A stretch of 64,000 nt of DNA from Aequorivita echinoideorum (GTDB taxonomy: Bacteria > Bacteroidota > Bacteroidia > Flavobacteriales > Flavobacteriaceae). The stretch lies in contig NZ_JAHCTB010000001.1 in the NCBI RefSeq assembly GCF_018476645.1, positions 682,001 through 746,000 of the forward strand, in the 5' to 3' direction. Shown here one piece after another: positions 16,930 to 25,705 of the stretch (positions within the stretch are counted from its first letter, which is position 1; each line of letters starts with the position of its first letter). The notes beneath the pieces were generated by a model, which saw only the letters and a program-made list of their open reading frames with translations, was not told where the DNA came from and did not search any database. The position numbers were made by a program, and so were the translations under genes.

Positions 16930-17952
16930 ATGGACACACCCCTATTGGTCTTCAACGAGAAGGGAATATATTGCGAACAGGCAGACGTTTACATAGATGC
17001 CTGGCGGCCTGTGGACAAATGCATCGTCACCCACGGTCACGCAGACCACAGCCGTTGGGGGCATAAACAATACATTACCCAAACCAATAACGTTCCTATC
17101 ATAAAACATCGGTTGGGCGAAATCTCCGTAACGGGAAAGGATTGGAACGAAACCTTCACGATAAATGGCGTAAAATTTTCATTGCATCCCGCTGGGCATA
17201 TTATGGCATCGGCGCAGGTTCGCGTGGAATATAAAGGCGAAGTCTGGGTTTTTACGGGCGATTTTAAAACCGAGGATGACGGCTTGGCAGAAATTTACGA
17301 ACCCGTGAAGTGCCACACGTTTATAACAGAATGCACGTTCGGCTTGCCTGCTTTTAAATGGGAACCGCAAGCGGAAGTTTTTAAGGATATCAATAATTGG
17401 TGGGCAACGAATAAATCTGAAGGCAGAACTTCGATTTTGTTCGGCTATAGTTTGGGAAAAGCCCAGCGTTTGCTGAAGCATTTGGACACTTCCATCGGAA
17501 AAATCTATACCCACGGCGCTGTTGAAAATATGACCGAAGTGGTTCGGGAACACTACAAACTGCCGGAAACCACAAGGATTACCCGAGATATTTCAAAAGA
17601 AGAAATTAAAGGAAACATCATCGTTGCCCCACCAAGTGCCCACGGCAGTACGTGGATTCGCCGATTTGTACCCTATGTAACAGCTTCCGCCAGCGGTTGG
17701 ATGACGTTTCGCGGGGCACGGAGAAGACGCGCAATTGACCGCGGTTTTGTGCTCAGCGACCACGCAGATTGGGAAGGTTTGCTGAATGCAATTGATGCCA
17801 CAGGCTGTGAAAAAGTAATCGCAACCCACGGGTATACCGATATTTTTGCGCGCTATTTACGGGAAGAATTAGGCTACGACGCCCGCACCGAAAAAACGCA
17901 ATACGAAGAGGAAAGCGCCGAAATTGATAAAAAAATTGAAAATGAAGATTGA
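16930..17952 (+). CDS. Ligase-associated DNA exonuclease (metallo-beta-lactamase fold)
   Basis: The enzyme belongs to the MBL/beta-CASP nucleases found beside bacterial ATP-dependent ligases (TIGR04122). The metal motif THGHADHSRWGH appears near residue 37, followed by HPAGHIMASAQV, FTGDFKTEDDG and the beta-CASP region ending LSDHADWEGLL and ATHGYTDIFARYLRE. The ATG at 16930 is preferred over an in-frame TTG two codons earlier. It is the first gene of a repair set continued by the ligase and helicase. Exonuclease activity is predicted from the family. Confidence 0.88.
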   Translation: MDTPLLVFNEKGIYCEQADVYIDAWRPVDKCIVTHGHADHSRWGHKQYITQTNNVPIIKHRLGEISVTGKDWNETFTINGVKFSLHPAGHIMASAQVRVEYKGEVWVFTGDFKTEDDGLAEIYEPVKCHTFITECTFGLPAFKWEPQAEVFKDINNWWATNKSEGRTSILFGYSLGKAQRLLKHLDTSIGKIYTHGAVENMTEVVREHYKLPETTRITRDISKEEIKGNIIVAPPSAHGSTWIRRFVPYVTASASGWMTFRGARRRRAIDRGFVLSDHADWEGLLNAIDATGCEKVIATHGYTDIFARYLREELGYDARTEKTQYEEESAEIDKKIENED

Positions 17953-17968
17953 AAATGAAATAAAACTT

Positions 17969-18003
17969 CCCTCACCTTTTGGGGGAGGGATTGAGGGAGG
18001 GGG
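17969..18003. repeat. G-rich intergenic hairpin repeat
   Basis: CCCTCACCTTTTGGGGGAGGG forms a short stem and is followed by a second G-rich arm (GAGGGAGGGGG). It fills the gap between the exonuclease and ligase genes. Similar CCCTC/GAGGG elements are common between genes in Bacteroidota. Confidence 0.45.
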
Positions 18004-18006
18004 CTT

Positions 18007-19599
18007 ATGAAACAATTTGCACAACTCATAAAAAAGCTCGACAGCACCAACAAAACCAATGAAAAGGTTTCGGCGCTAACCGAGTATTTCCAAAATGCGA
18101 ATGATGCCGACAAGCTTTGGACCATCGCCATTCTTTCGCATCGTCGGCCGAAACGTCCCGTAAACACAACATTGCTTCGACTTTGGGCTACGGAAATAAG
18201 CGGGATTCCGCTTTGGCTTTTTGAGGAAAGCTACCATATTGTTGGTGATTTAGCCGAAACGATTGCGCTCGTTTTGCCTACTTCGGAAGAACATTCCGAG
18301 AAATCCCTTTCACAATTTGTTTCAGAAATTATTGAATTACGAACACTTCCCGATGCAGAAAAAAAGAAATACCTGCACGATAATTGGCTGGCACTGAATT
18401 ATTTTGAACGCTTCGTTTTCAACAAAATCCTTACCGGGAGTTTCCGCATCGGCGTGAGCCAAAAATTGATGACGCGCGCCCTTTCAAAAGCTACGGGCAT
18501 CGATGAGGATATTTTAGCCTATAAATTAATGGGCGATTGGACGCCGGAAAAGACCACATATAAAAAGCTGATTCTCGAGCAAAATGAGGAAGATTACCTC
18601 AGTAAACCCTATCCTTTTTATTTGGCGTATGCGGTGGAAGATAATTTTCAGGAGGATTTGGGACCGATTTCCAATTGGAGTTTTGAGCATAAATGGGATG
18701 GTATTCGCAGTCAGGTAATCATCAGAAATGATGAGGTTTTCGTGTGGTCGCGCGGTGAGGAACTGGTTACAGATAAATATCCCGAATTTCAAAATTTTCT
18801 GAAGGAAATTCCCAACGGTACTGTCATTGACGGCGAAATTCTGCCCTTCGGAAAAGGGGAAATTGGAAATTTCAATGCGCTTCAAACGCGAATTGGACGG
18901 AAAAACATTTCAAAAGCATTGCTGAAAAAAACGCCAGTAATCTTGAACGCGTACGATTTATTGGAATGGAATGGCGAGGATATTCGGCAAAAACCTTTTT
19001 CGGAACGAAGAAAGATTTTGGATGAATTGATTCAAAAATGCAACTGTAATGAAATAGGTCTTTTTTTGAGCGAAACGATGCATTTTGGATCGTGGGAGGA
19101 AGCTTCCGCGGAACGCGACCTTTCCCGAGAAAAACGAAGCGAAGGATTGATGCTGAAGCGAAAGGATTCGCCATATTTAGTGGGAAGAAAAAAAGGCGAT
19201 TGGTGGAAATGGAAAATTGATCCCTTCACTATTGATGCAGTTTTAACCTATGCAATGCGAGGCCACGGAAGGCGCGCAAATCTTTATACAGACTATACTT
19301 TTGCGCTTTGGGACGAGGGCGAATTGGTAACGTTCGCAAAAGCGTATTCCGGCCTAACCGATGCCGAATTTCGGCAAGTGGATGCGTGGATTAAACGAAA
19401 TACGTTGGAGCGTTTTGGTCCGGTGCGAAGTGTAACGCCACAACACGTTTTTGAAATTGCTTTTGAGGGAATCGCGGAAAGCAGTCGGCATAAAAGTGGC
19501 ATCGCCACCCGTTTCCCGCGAATTCTTCGTTGGCGAAAAGACAAACCGATCGAAGAGGCCAATACGCTGGATGATTTAAAGGCATTGATCCCAAAATGA
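18007..19599 (+). CDS. ATP-dependent DNA ligase of the ligase-associated repair cluster
   Basis: The enzyme seals nicks in DNA with ATP. The order is an N-terminal DNA-binding domain (about residues 1-200), the adenylation domain with the catalytic Lys229 in EHKWDGIR, then motif III-like GTVIDGEILPF, motif IV SEGLMLKRKDSPYLVG, motif V WWKWKIDPFTID, and an OB domain. The 530-residue length is that of the TIGR04120 group, which lacks the extra nuclease and polymerase domains of LigD. The helicase gene overlaps its stop codon (ATGA), so ligase and helicase are co-translated. Confidence 0.92.
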   Translation: MKQFAQLIKKLDSTNKTNEKVSALTEYFQNANDADKLWTIAILSHRRPKRPVNTTLLRLWATEISGIPLWLFEESYHIVGDLAETIALVLPTSEEHSEKSLSQFVSEIIELRTLPDAEKKKYLHDNWLALNYFERFVFNKILTGSFRIGVSQKLMTRALSKATGIDEDILAYKLMGDWTPEKTTYKKLILEQNEEDYLSKPYPFYLAYAVEDNFQEDLGPISNWSFEHKWDGIRSQVIIRNDEVFVWSRGEELVTDKYPEFQNFLKEIPNGTVIDGEILPFGKGEIGNFNALQTRIGRKNISKALLKKTPVILNAYDLLEWNGEDIRQKPFSERRKILDELIQKCNCNEIGLFLSETMHFGSWEEASAERDLSREKRSEGLMLKRKDSPYLVGRKKGDWWKWKIDPFTIDAVLTYAMRGHGRRANLYTDYTFALWDEGELVTFAKAYSGLTDAEFRQVDAWIKRNTLERFGPVRSVTPQHVFEIAFEGIAESSRHKSGIATRFPRILRWRKDKPIEEANTLDDLKALIPK

Positions 19600-22055
19600 A
19601 ACGGTCCGAGCTCATTTCTTTGGCCGAGAATTGGTTCCAATCCAAAAATTGGAAGTCCTTCCCCTTTCAACAAAAAACTTGGAAAGCGTTTCTCGATGGC
19701 AAACACGGACTGTTGAACGCTCCAACGGGAAGCGGAAAAACATACGCGCTTTGGGTGTCCATTGTACTTCAATATATAAAGGAAAATCCTGACTATAAAA
19801 CGAAACATACCAAAGGATTAAAAGCAATTTGGATTACGCCATTGCGTGCACTTTCAGTAGAAATTCAGCAAGCGGCGCAACGTTTTGCGAACGATTTGGA
19901 AACGGGTTTGACCGTTGGAATCCGCACGGGCGATACCCCACAAAGTGAACGCGCAAAGCAAAAACGCCAAATGCCCGATTTGCTCATTACAACGCCCGAA
20001 AGTTTGATGCTGTTGCTGGCTTCCAAAGGCTATGAAAAAACTTTCAAAACCTTAACGGCCGTTGTGGTGGACGAATGGCACGAACTTTTGGGAAGCAAGC
20101 GTGGCGTACAAATGGAGCTCGCGCTTTCACGGTTGAAAACCGTTTCAAAAGAATTGAGGATTTGGGGAATTTCAGCCACAATTGGAAATCTCGAAGAAGC
20201 GCAGGATGTGCTGTTAGGGATGGATCCCGAATTCAGAAAAAATGCCGTTCTTATAAAATCTTCGGAAAAAAAGAAAATTGAAGTCCGCTCCATCATCCCG
20301 GAAAAAATGGAAACCTTCCCGTGGCGCGGGCATTTGGGTTTGCATCTTTTGGAAGAAATTGTTCCCATCATAAAAGCCAGTAAAACCACGCTTATTTTCA
20401 CGAATACGCGTAGCCAAAGCGAAATCTGGTTTCAGAAAATATTGGAAAAACACCCTGAATTTGCCGGAGAAATCGCGATGCACCACGGAAGCATCGGCAA
20501 AGACACCCGGCTTTGGGTGGAACAGGCAATCAGAAATGAGTCGTTAAAGGCCGTTGTCGCCACTTCAAGCCTTGATTTGGGCGTTGATTTTGCTCCTGTG
20601 GAAACCATTATCCAAATCGGTGGGCCCAAAGGAATCGCAAAATTTCTGCAACGCGCCGGCCGAAGCAATCACCGCCCGGGCGAACCTTCGGTGATTTATT
20701 TTTTGCCCACGCACGCGCTGGAATTGGTGGAAGCTTCGGCATTAAAACGCGCGGTGAAAGAAGAAGTGATGGAAGATAGAATCCCATATTTGCTGAGTTT
20801 TGACGTGCTTATTCAATATTTGGTGACGCTCGCTATCAGCAACGGCTTTTTTCCGAAGGAAATTTTCCCCGAAATAAAAAGCACGTTTTGTTTTCAGGGA
20901 ATTACGGAAGAACAATGGAATTGGTGCCTCAATTTTATCACCTTGGGAAGCCAAAGTTTGCAAGCCTACGACGAATATAAAAAAGTAGAGGTTACAGAGG
21001 AAGGCCTTTTTAAAGTGGAAAGCCGGCAAATTGCAATGATGCACCGTTTGAGCATCGGCACGATTGTGAGCGATAGTATGATGCTGGTAAAATACGTTTC
21101 CGGCGGATTTATAGGGACTATCGAAGAATGGTTTTTAAGTAAAATGAAACCTGGCGATACTTTTGTTTTTGCGGGACGAACGTTGGAATTGGTACGGCTT
21201 CGGCAAATGCAGGCGCAAGTTCGAAAATCGAGTAAAAGAACTGCAAAAGTGGTGAGTTTTATGGGCGGACGATTGCCACTTTCTTCACAAATGAGTAAAA
21301 TTCTTAGGGAAGAATTGCAAAGCGAAGCGGATCACAAACGGAATACGCCGGAATTAAAAGCGCTGAGCCACATTTTTGACAGACAGGAAAAGGAAAGCAT
21401 CGTTCCCGGCGAAAATGAATTCTTGATTGAAACCTTCAAAACCCGCGAAGGGTATCACACGCTTTTTTATCCGTTTGAAGGGCGATTTGTGCACGAGGCG
21501 ATGAGCAGTTTGTTGGCGTACCGAATTAGTTTGTTGGTGCCAATCACATTTTCTTTGGCGTATAATGATTACGGTTTTGAATTGTTGAGCGACCAATTTC
21601 TGGACGTTCAAAACGTGATTGATAACAATCTTTTTTCTTCGGAATATCTGTTTGACGACCTTCAAAAAAGCTTGAATGCTACCGAATTGGCGCGTCGAAA
21701 ATTCCGTGATATTGCTGTTATCAGCGGAATGGTCTTTCAGGGTTATCCAAACAAAGTGATTAAAACGAAGCATTTACAGAGCAATAGCCAATTGCTATTT
21801 GATGTTTTTAGGGATTATGAACCGGACAACCTTTTGTACCTGCAAGCCTATCGCGAAACGTTTGAGCATCAATTGGAAGAAGGCCGATTGCGCTTGGCCT
21901 TAGAGCGCATCAACTCACAAAAAATAATTTGGAAACAATGCAAAAAAGCAACGCCTTTCAGCTTCCCGATAATCACGGACAGACTTCGTGAAAAGCTTTC
22001 TTCAGAGAAATTGGCGGATAGAATTAAGAAAATGACATTGAAATTGATGAAGTAA
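19596..22055 (+). CDS. Ligase-associated DEXH-box helicase (Lhr-like)
   Basis: This superfamily 2 helicase (819 residues) has Walker A APTGSGKT at residues 42-49, motif Ia TPLRALS, DEWH at 159-162, SATIGN, the motif IV-V region TSSLDLGVDFAP, and motif VI QRAGRSNHRPG. The C-terminal half holds the winged-helix and Lhr-specific regions. It matches the TIGR04121 group and resembles the Lhr core of Pseudomonas putida, a 3'-5' DNA translocase. It overlaps the ligase gene by four bases. The fourth gene of the set, pdeM, lies 2 kb further, beyond acs. Confidence 0.92.
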   Translation: MKRSELISLAENWFQSKNWKSFPFQQKTWKAFLDGKHGLLNAPTGSGKTYALWVSIVLQYIKENPDYKTKHTKGLKAIWITPLRALSVEIQQAAQRFANDLETGLTVGIRTGDTPQSERAKQKRQMPDLLITTPESLMLLLASKGYEKTFKTLTAVVVDEWHELLGSKRGVQMELALSRLKTVSKELRIWGISATIGNLEEAQDVLLGMDPEFRKNAVLIKSSEKKKIEVRSIIPEKMETFPWRGHLGLHLLEEIVPIIKASKTTLIFTNTRSQSEIWFQKILEKHPEFAGEIAMHHGSIGKDTRLWVEQAIRNESLKAVVATSSLDLGVDFAPVETIIQIGGPKGIAKFLQRAGRSNHRPGEPSVIYFLPTHALELVEASALKRAVKEEVMEDRIPYLLSFDVLIQYLVTLAISNGFFPKEIFPEIKSTFCFQGITEEQWNWCLNFITLGSQSLQAYDEYKKVEVTEEGLFKVESRQIAMMHRLSIGTIVSDSMMLVKYVSGGFIGTIEEWFLSKMKPGDTFVFAGRTLELVRLRQMQAQVRKSSKRTAKVVSFMGGRLPLSSQMSKILREELQSEADHKRNTPELKALSHIFDRQEKESIVPGENEFLIETFKTREGYHTLFYPFEGRFVHEAMSSLLAYRISLLVPITFSLAYNDYGFELLSDQFLDVQNVIDNNLFSSEYLFDDLQKSLNATELARRKFRDIAVISGMVFQGYPNKVIKTKHLQSNSQLLFDVFRDYEPDNLLYLQAYRETFEHQLEEGRLRLALERINSQKIIWKQCKKATPFSFPIITDRLREKLSSEKLADRIKKMTLKLMK

Positions 22056-22089
22056 TATCAATTTCAATAAAGAATATTTCAGAAATATA

Positions 22090-23997
22090 CTACAACGCAT
22101 TATCAATAATCTCCTGCACCACTTCCGGATTCAATAATGTGCTGGTATCGCCCAGATCCTTAATATCTTTTGAAGCGATTTTCCGAAGAATTCTACGCAT
22201 AATTTTCCCCGAACGGGTTTTTGGCAACCCGCTTGTAAATTGAATTTTATCCAGTTTCGCAATGGGCCCAATTCGGTCCGAGATCATTTGGTTTATCTCC
22301 TTTCGAAGATTATCCTGATTTCTGGATTCGCCAGATTCCTTTAAAATCACGTAGCCATAAAGCGCATTTCCCTTCACCTCGTGCGGAAATCCAACAATCG
22401 CGCTTTCCGCAACAGCCGGATGTTCATTAATGGCATCTTCTATGGGCGCAGTTCCCAAATTATGGCCAGAAACGATTATAACATCATCCACACGCCCCGT
22501 AATTCTGTAAAAGCCCGTGCTATTGCGCAATGCGCCATCACCCGTAAAATAACTATTTTCAAAAGTTGAAAAATAAGTTTCGCGGTAGCGTTCGTGGTTG
22601 CCCCAAATGGTTCGCGCCATTGCTGGCCACGGAAATTTAATGCAAAGCCTTCCGCTTACCTGATTTCCTTCTAATTCTTTCCCGTTTTCATCCATCAGTG
22701 CGGGTTGAATTCCCGGTAACGGTAATGTGGCGAACGTAGGTATGGCAGGGGTTGCGTACGGTATGGGCGAAATCATAATCCCGCCCGTTTCGGTTTGCCA
22801 CCACGTATCAACAATTGGGCATTTTTGATGGCCGATTGCATCGTTGTACCAGTGCCACGCTTCCTCGTTTATGGGTTCGCCAACGGTTCCCAATACTTTA
22901 AGCGAGGAAAGGTCGTGTTTTTCAACAAAATCTATTTTCTCTTTTGCCAAAGCACGAATCGCGGTAGGCGCGGTGTAAAACTGTGTAATTTTATGTTTTT
23001 CAACTATTTCCCAAAACCTGCCGTGATTGGGATAGCTGGGAACCCCTTCAAACATTACAGTTGTTGCGCCGTTTGCCAAGGGGCCGTAAACAATATAGCT
23101 GTGGCCAGTAATCCAGCCAATATCTGCAGTGCACCAATAAACATCCGCTTCGCGGTATTGAAAAACATTTTTAAAAGTATATGCCGAGTAAACCATATAT
23201 CCGGCGGTGGTATGCACCATTCCTTTAGGTTTTCCCGTGGAACCGGAGGTGTAAAGTATAAATAGCGGATCTTCCGCATCCATCATTTCTGCGGGACAGT
23301 TTGATGAAGCCTCATCTAATAATGGTTGTAGCCAGACATCGCAACCTTCCTTCATTTGTACTTCGGTGTTTGTTCTTTTCGCCACTAAAACGGAACTTAC
23401 GCCGTCGCAGGATTTAAGCGCTTCGTCCACGATTCCTTTTAAATCGATGCTTTTGCTTCCGCGGAAAGACCCATCACTGCTTATTACAATTTTACAATCG
23501 CAATCGTTTATTCTCGTGGCCAGCGCGCTTGCGGAAAAGCCCGCAAAAACCACAGAATGTATGGCGCCAATGCGCGCGCAGGCCAAAACTGAAACAGCTA
23601 ATTCCGGTATCATTGGCAAATAAATACACACCCTATCGCCCTTTTTAACTCCCTGGTTTTTTAGCACATTTGCAAATTTGCAAACGCGTTCGTGCAATTC
23701 GTTATAGGTTATGTGCTGCGCTTTTTCGGAAGGGTCATTCGGTTCAAATATAATTGCGGTTTTTTCTCCCCGCGAAAATAAGTGGCGATCTATGCAATTT
23801 TCGGTGATGTTCAATTTTGCACCTTTAAACCACGAAACTTCGGGTTTGCTGAGGTCATATTCCAAAACCTTGTCCCACGTTTTTCGCCAAAGGAAATTTT
23901 CTTCGGCAATTTCGCCCCAAAAATTTTCAGGGTTTTGGACGGATTTTCTATATACCTGAAAATATTCTTCCAGGTTTTTGATGTGGTAATTGCTCAT
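22090..23997 (-). CDS. acs: Acetyl-coenzyme A synthetase
   Basis: The enzyme activates acetate to acetyl-AMP and then acetyl-CoA. The 635-residue protein carries the AMP-loop YTSGSTGKPKGMVHT, the acetate-pocket region DVYWCTADIGWITGHSYIVYG, the TWWQTETGG motif, and the C-terminal PKTRSGKIMRR with Lys598, the residue acetylated in other bacteria to switch the enzyme off. It lies alone on the minus strand between the DEXH helicase and pdeM, dividing the repair cluster. Confidence 0.97.
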   Translation of the reverse strand: MSNYHIKNLEEYFQVYRKSVQNPENFWGEIAEENFLWRKTWDKVLEYDLSKPEVSWFKGAKLNITENCIDRHLFSRGEKTAIIFEPNDPSEKAQHITYNELHERVCKFANVLKNQGVKKGDRVCIYLPMIPELAVSVLACARIGAIHSVVFAGFSASALATRINDCDCKIVISSDGSFRGSKSIDLKGIVDEALKSCDGVSSVLVAKRTNTEVQMKEGCDVWLQPLLDEASSNCPAEMMDAEDPLFILYTSGSTGKPKGMVHTTAGYMVYSAYTFKNVFQYREADVYWCTADIGWITGHSYIVYGPLANGATTVMFEGVPSYPNHGRFWEIVEKHKITQFYTAPTAIRALAKEKIDFVEKHDLSSLKVLGTVGEPINEEAWHWYNDAIGHQKCPIVDTWWQTETGGIMISPIPYATPAIPTFATLPLPGIQPALMDENGKELEGNQVSGRLCIKFPWPAMARTIWGNHERYRETYFSTFENSYFTGDGALRNSTGFYRITGRVDDVIIVSGHNLGTAPIEDAINEHPAVAESAIVGFPHEVKGNALYGYVILKESGESRNQDNLRKEINQMISDRIGPIAKLDKIQFTSGLPKTRSGKIMRRILRKIASKDIKDLGDTSTLLNPEVVQEIIDNAL

Positions 23998-24083
23998 ATG
24001 CGTAAAAAACTATTTCAAAAAAAATGAGGGTATAAATTACAAAGAATTTTTTCTGAACTAATCGTAAAACGTAATTTTATGTC

Positions 24084-24725
24084 GTGCAAATAACGATAGA
24101 AATAAGTCAAAACCATTTTTCGCTTCACCCCAGTGGTGCCATTTTTTGGGAAGAGAAAGCTATGTTGCTTATTGCCGATGTGCACTTGGGAAAAGTTTCC
24201 CATTTTCGAAAACACGGATCGGCCATCCCCGCACACGTGGCGTATAAAAATTTGGAAAAACTGACGGAAATCGCCAATCAATTCCAGCCGAAAACCATTT
24301 GCTTTTTGGGCGATCTTTTCCACAGTAAATTGAATGAAGAGTGGCAGGATTTTGAGAAATGGGTGGAATATACAAAGGCCGGAGTGATTTTAATTTCGGG
24401 CAACCACGATATTATCCCAAATTATTTATATGAAGATTTGGGCATAAGGGTTTATGACGAATGGGTATTGGATGGATTTCATTTAACGCATCATCCTTCA
24501 GAATTGACGGGTACTTTTAATTTTTCCGGCCACGTGCATCCCGGAATTATGATGAAGGGAGTGGGACGGCATTTTTTGAAATTCCCGTGTTTTTATAAAA
24601 CCGAAAGTCAGCTTATTTTGCCCGCATTTGGTAACTTTACGGGGAAGTACATTTTAACACCCACTGAAATGGATGAGGTTTTTGCGATCGTGGAGGGCGA
24701 GGTGATTTGTGTCTCAAAAAAATAA
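24084..24725 (+). CDS. pdeM: Ligase-associated metallophosphoesterase / DNA endonuclease PdeM
   Basis: The calcineurin-like fold is complete: LLIADVHLGKVSHFRKHG (metal ligands Asp and His), FLGDLFHSKLN, LISGNHD, LTHHPSE and FSGHVHPGIMMKG. The family (TIGR04123) is a manganese-dependent endonuclease found with ATP-dependent ligase, Lhr-like helicase and MBL exonuclease, all encoded just upstream. The start is a GTG at 24084; the next in-frame ATG (24163) would cut off the first strand. The gene is separated from its partners by acs on the opposite strand, so it must have its own promoter. Confidence 0.9.
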   Translation: MQITIEISQNHFSLHPSGAIFWEEKAMLLIADVHLGKVSHFRKHGSAIPAHVAYKNLEKLTEIANQFQPKTICFLGDLFHSKLNEEWQDFEKWVEYTKAGVILISGNHDIIPNYLYEDLGIRVYDEWVLDGFHLTHHPSELTGTFNFSGHVHPGIMMKGVGRHFLKFPCFYKTESQLILPAFGNFTGKYILTPTEMDEVFAIVEGEVICVSKK

Positions 24726-24796
24726 TGTCTGGTCGAGCGCAGTCAAGACTTAAAAAATAATCGCAAAAAGTTCTCGACTGCGCTCGAACGGACACT
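24726..24796. repeat. Inverted repeat, TCGAGCGCAGTC / GACTGCGCTCGA
   Basis: A perfect 12-base inverted pair (24733-24744 and 24776-24787) is extended by TGTC and GACA at the ends, with an A-rich 31-base loop. It begins right after the pdeM stop and ends 12 bases before the next gene. The GACTGCGCTCGA core is a recurrent intergenic element in Bacteroidota genomes. It could act as a weak terminator. Confidence 0.6.
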
Positions 24797-24807
24797 AAAT
24801 TCACTCT

Positions 24808-25608
24808 ATGAAAAAAACGCTACAAATTGCGAATATAATTGCGTTCATCACTACTGTTTTCATCAATTATCTCGGAAGTTCCGGTGCCATCAACGGAACG
24901 ACAATGGGCGATATTTCTGATCCGCTCAAAAATCTTTTTACGCCCGCAGATTATGCCTTCTCCATTTGGGGATTTATCTATATGTTGCTTTTGGGCTTTA
25001 TTATTTACCAAAGCCGAAGTCTTTTCACCAAAGTGCGCGACGATGCATTTATTATCCAAACCGGCTGGTGGTTCGTGCTGTCCTGCTTTGCCAATATTAT
25101 GTGGATTATTTTCTGGCTCTATGGTTATATCGAATTTTCAATTATTGCCATTTTTGTATTGCTTTTTGCACTTTTGAAAATCGTCATGAAAAACCGAATG
25201 GAACTTTGGGATGCGCCCATTTCAGTAATTGCATTTCTTTGGTGGCCGTTCGTGTTTTACAGTGGTTGGGTTACCGTTGCAGCCATAACAAATGTTTCCG
25301 CCTATCTCGTCAGTATTGATTGGGATGCTTGGGGTTATAGTGAAAGCTCTTGGGCAATTACGATGATCATTATCGCCGGAATAATAAATATGGTGGTAAC
25401 TTGGAAGCGCAACATGCGGGAATTTGCATTGGTGGGAGCTTGGGCCTTGGCTGCCATTGCCGTCACAGATTGGGAAATTAGCCGAAGCGCTTCTTACGCG
25501 GCAATTGCGGTAGCTGCGGTTTTATTTGTAAGTAGCGGCTATCACGGTTTTAAAAATCGCGGAACAAGCCCGGTGAATAAGTGCAAGGAATATTTTAAAA
25601 AGACCTAA
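24808..25608 (+). CDS. TspO/MBR-like tryptophan-rich membrane protein (long form)
   Basis: The 266-residue protein has about seven or eight membrane helices and is rich in Trp and Tyr. Helix 1 begins IANIIAFITTVFINYLGSSG; the TspO-like signature is FTPADYAFSIWGFIYMLLLG (near residue 50) with later WWFVLSCFANIMWIIFWLYG. It is longer than classical TspO (about 160 residues) and resembles the extended TspO/MBR-related group. TspO proteins bind porphyrins and act in stress responses; the ligand here is unknown. The gene appears monocistronic. Confidence 0.75.
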   Translation: MKKTLQIANIIAFITTVFINYLGSSGAINGTTMGDISDPLKNLFTPADYAFSIWGFIYMLLLGFIIYQSRSLFTKVRDDAFIIQTGWWFVLSCFANIMWIIFWLYGYIEFSIIAIFVLLFALLKIVMKNRMELWDAPISVIAFLWWPFVFYSGWVTVAAITNVSAYLVSIDWDAWGYSESSWAITMIIIAGIINMVVTWKRNMREFALVGAWALAAIAVTDWEISRSASYAAIAVAAVLFVSSGYHGFKNRGTSPVNKCKEYFKKT

Positions 25609-25619
25609 GACGTAAGACC

Positions 25620-25700
25620 GCTTTGCTGAAAGACAAAAAACAAAAGGACAAAAGGACAAAAGAGAAAAAGACAAATAATTCAAAAATCGTAAATCAACAA
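25620..25700. repeat. Simple repeat tract (AAAAGGAC units) between convergent genes
   Basis: Four or five degenerate copies of a nine-base unit (acaaaagga, acaaaagga, acaaaagag, aaaaagaca) are followed by the 15-base piece AAAATCGTAAATCAA shared with 3089-3103. The unit is close to the DNA that encodes the Lys-Asp repeats at 46.3 kb. No gene is seen. Confidence 0.45.
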
Positions 25701-25705
25701 TTCCC

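Noticed and set aside
19293-19808. Minus-strand ORF of 171 codons over the ligase/helicase junction
   Set aside because: Both plus-strand genes have full family motifs here; the reverse frame is a shadow.
22090-23997. acs as part of the DNA repair cluster
   Set aside because: It is on the opposite strand and is a complete acetyl-CoA synthetase; no functional link is visible.
25620-25700. Possible CRISPR or satellite array
   Set aside because: Units are nine bases, degenerate and without spacers; it is a simple repeat.
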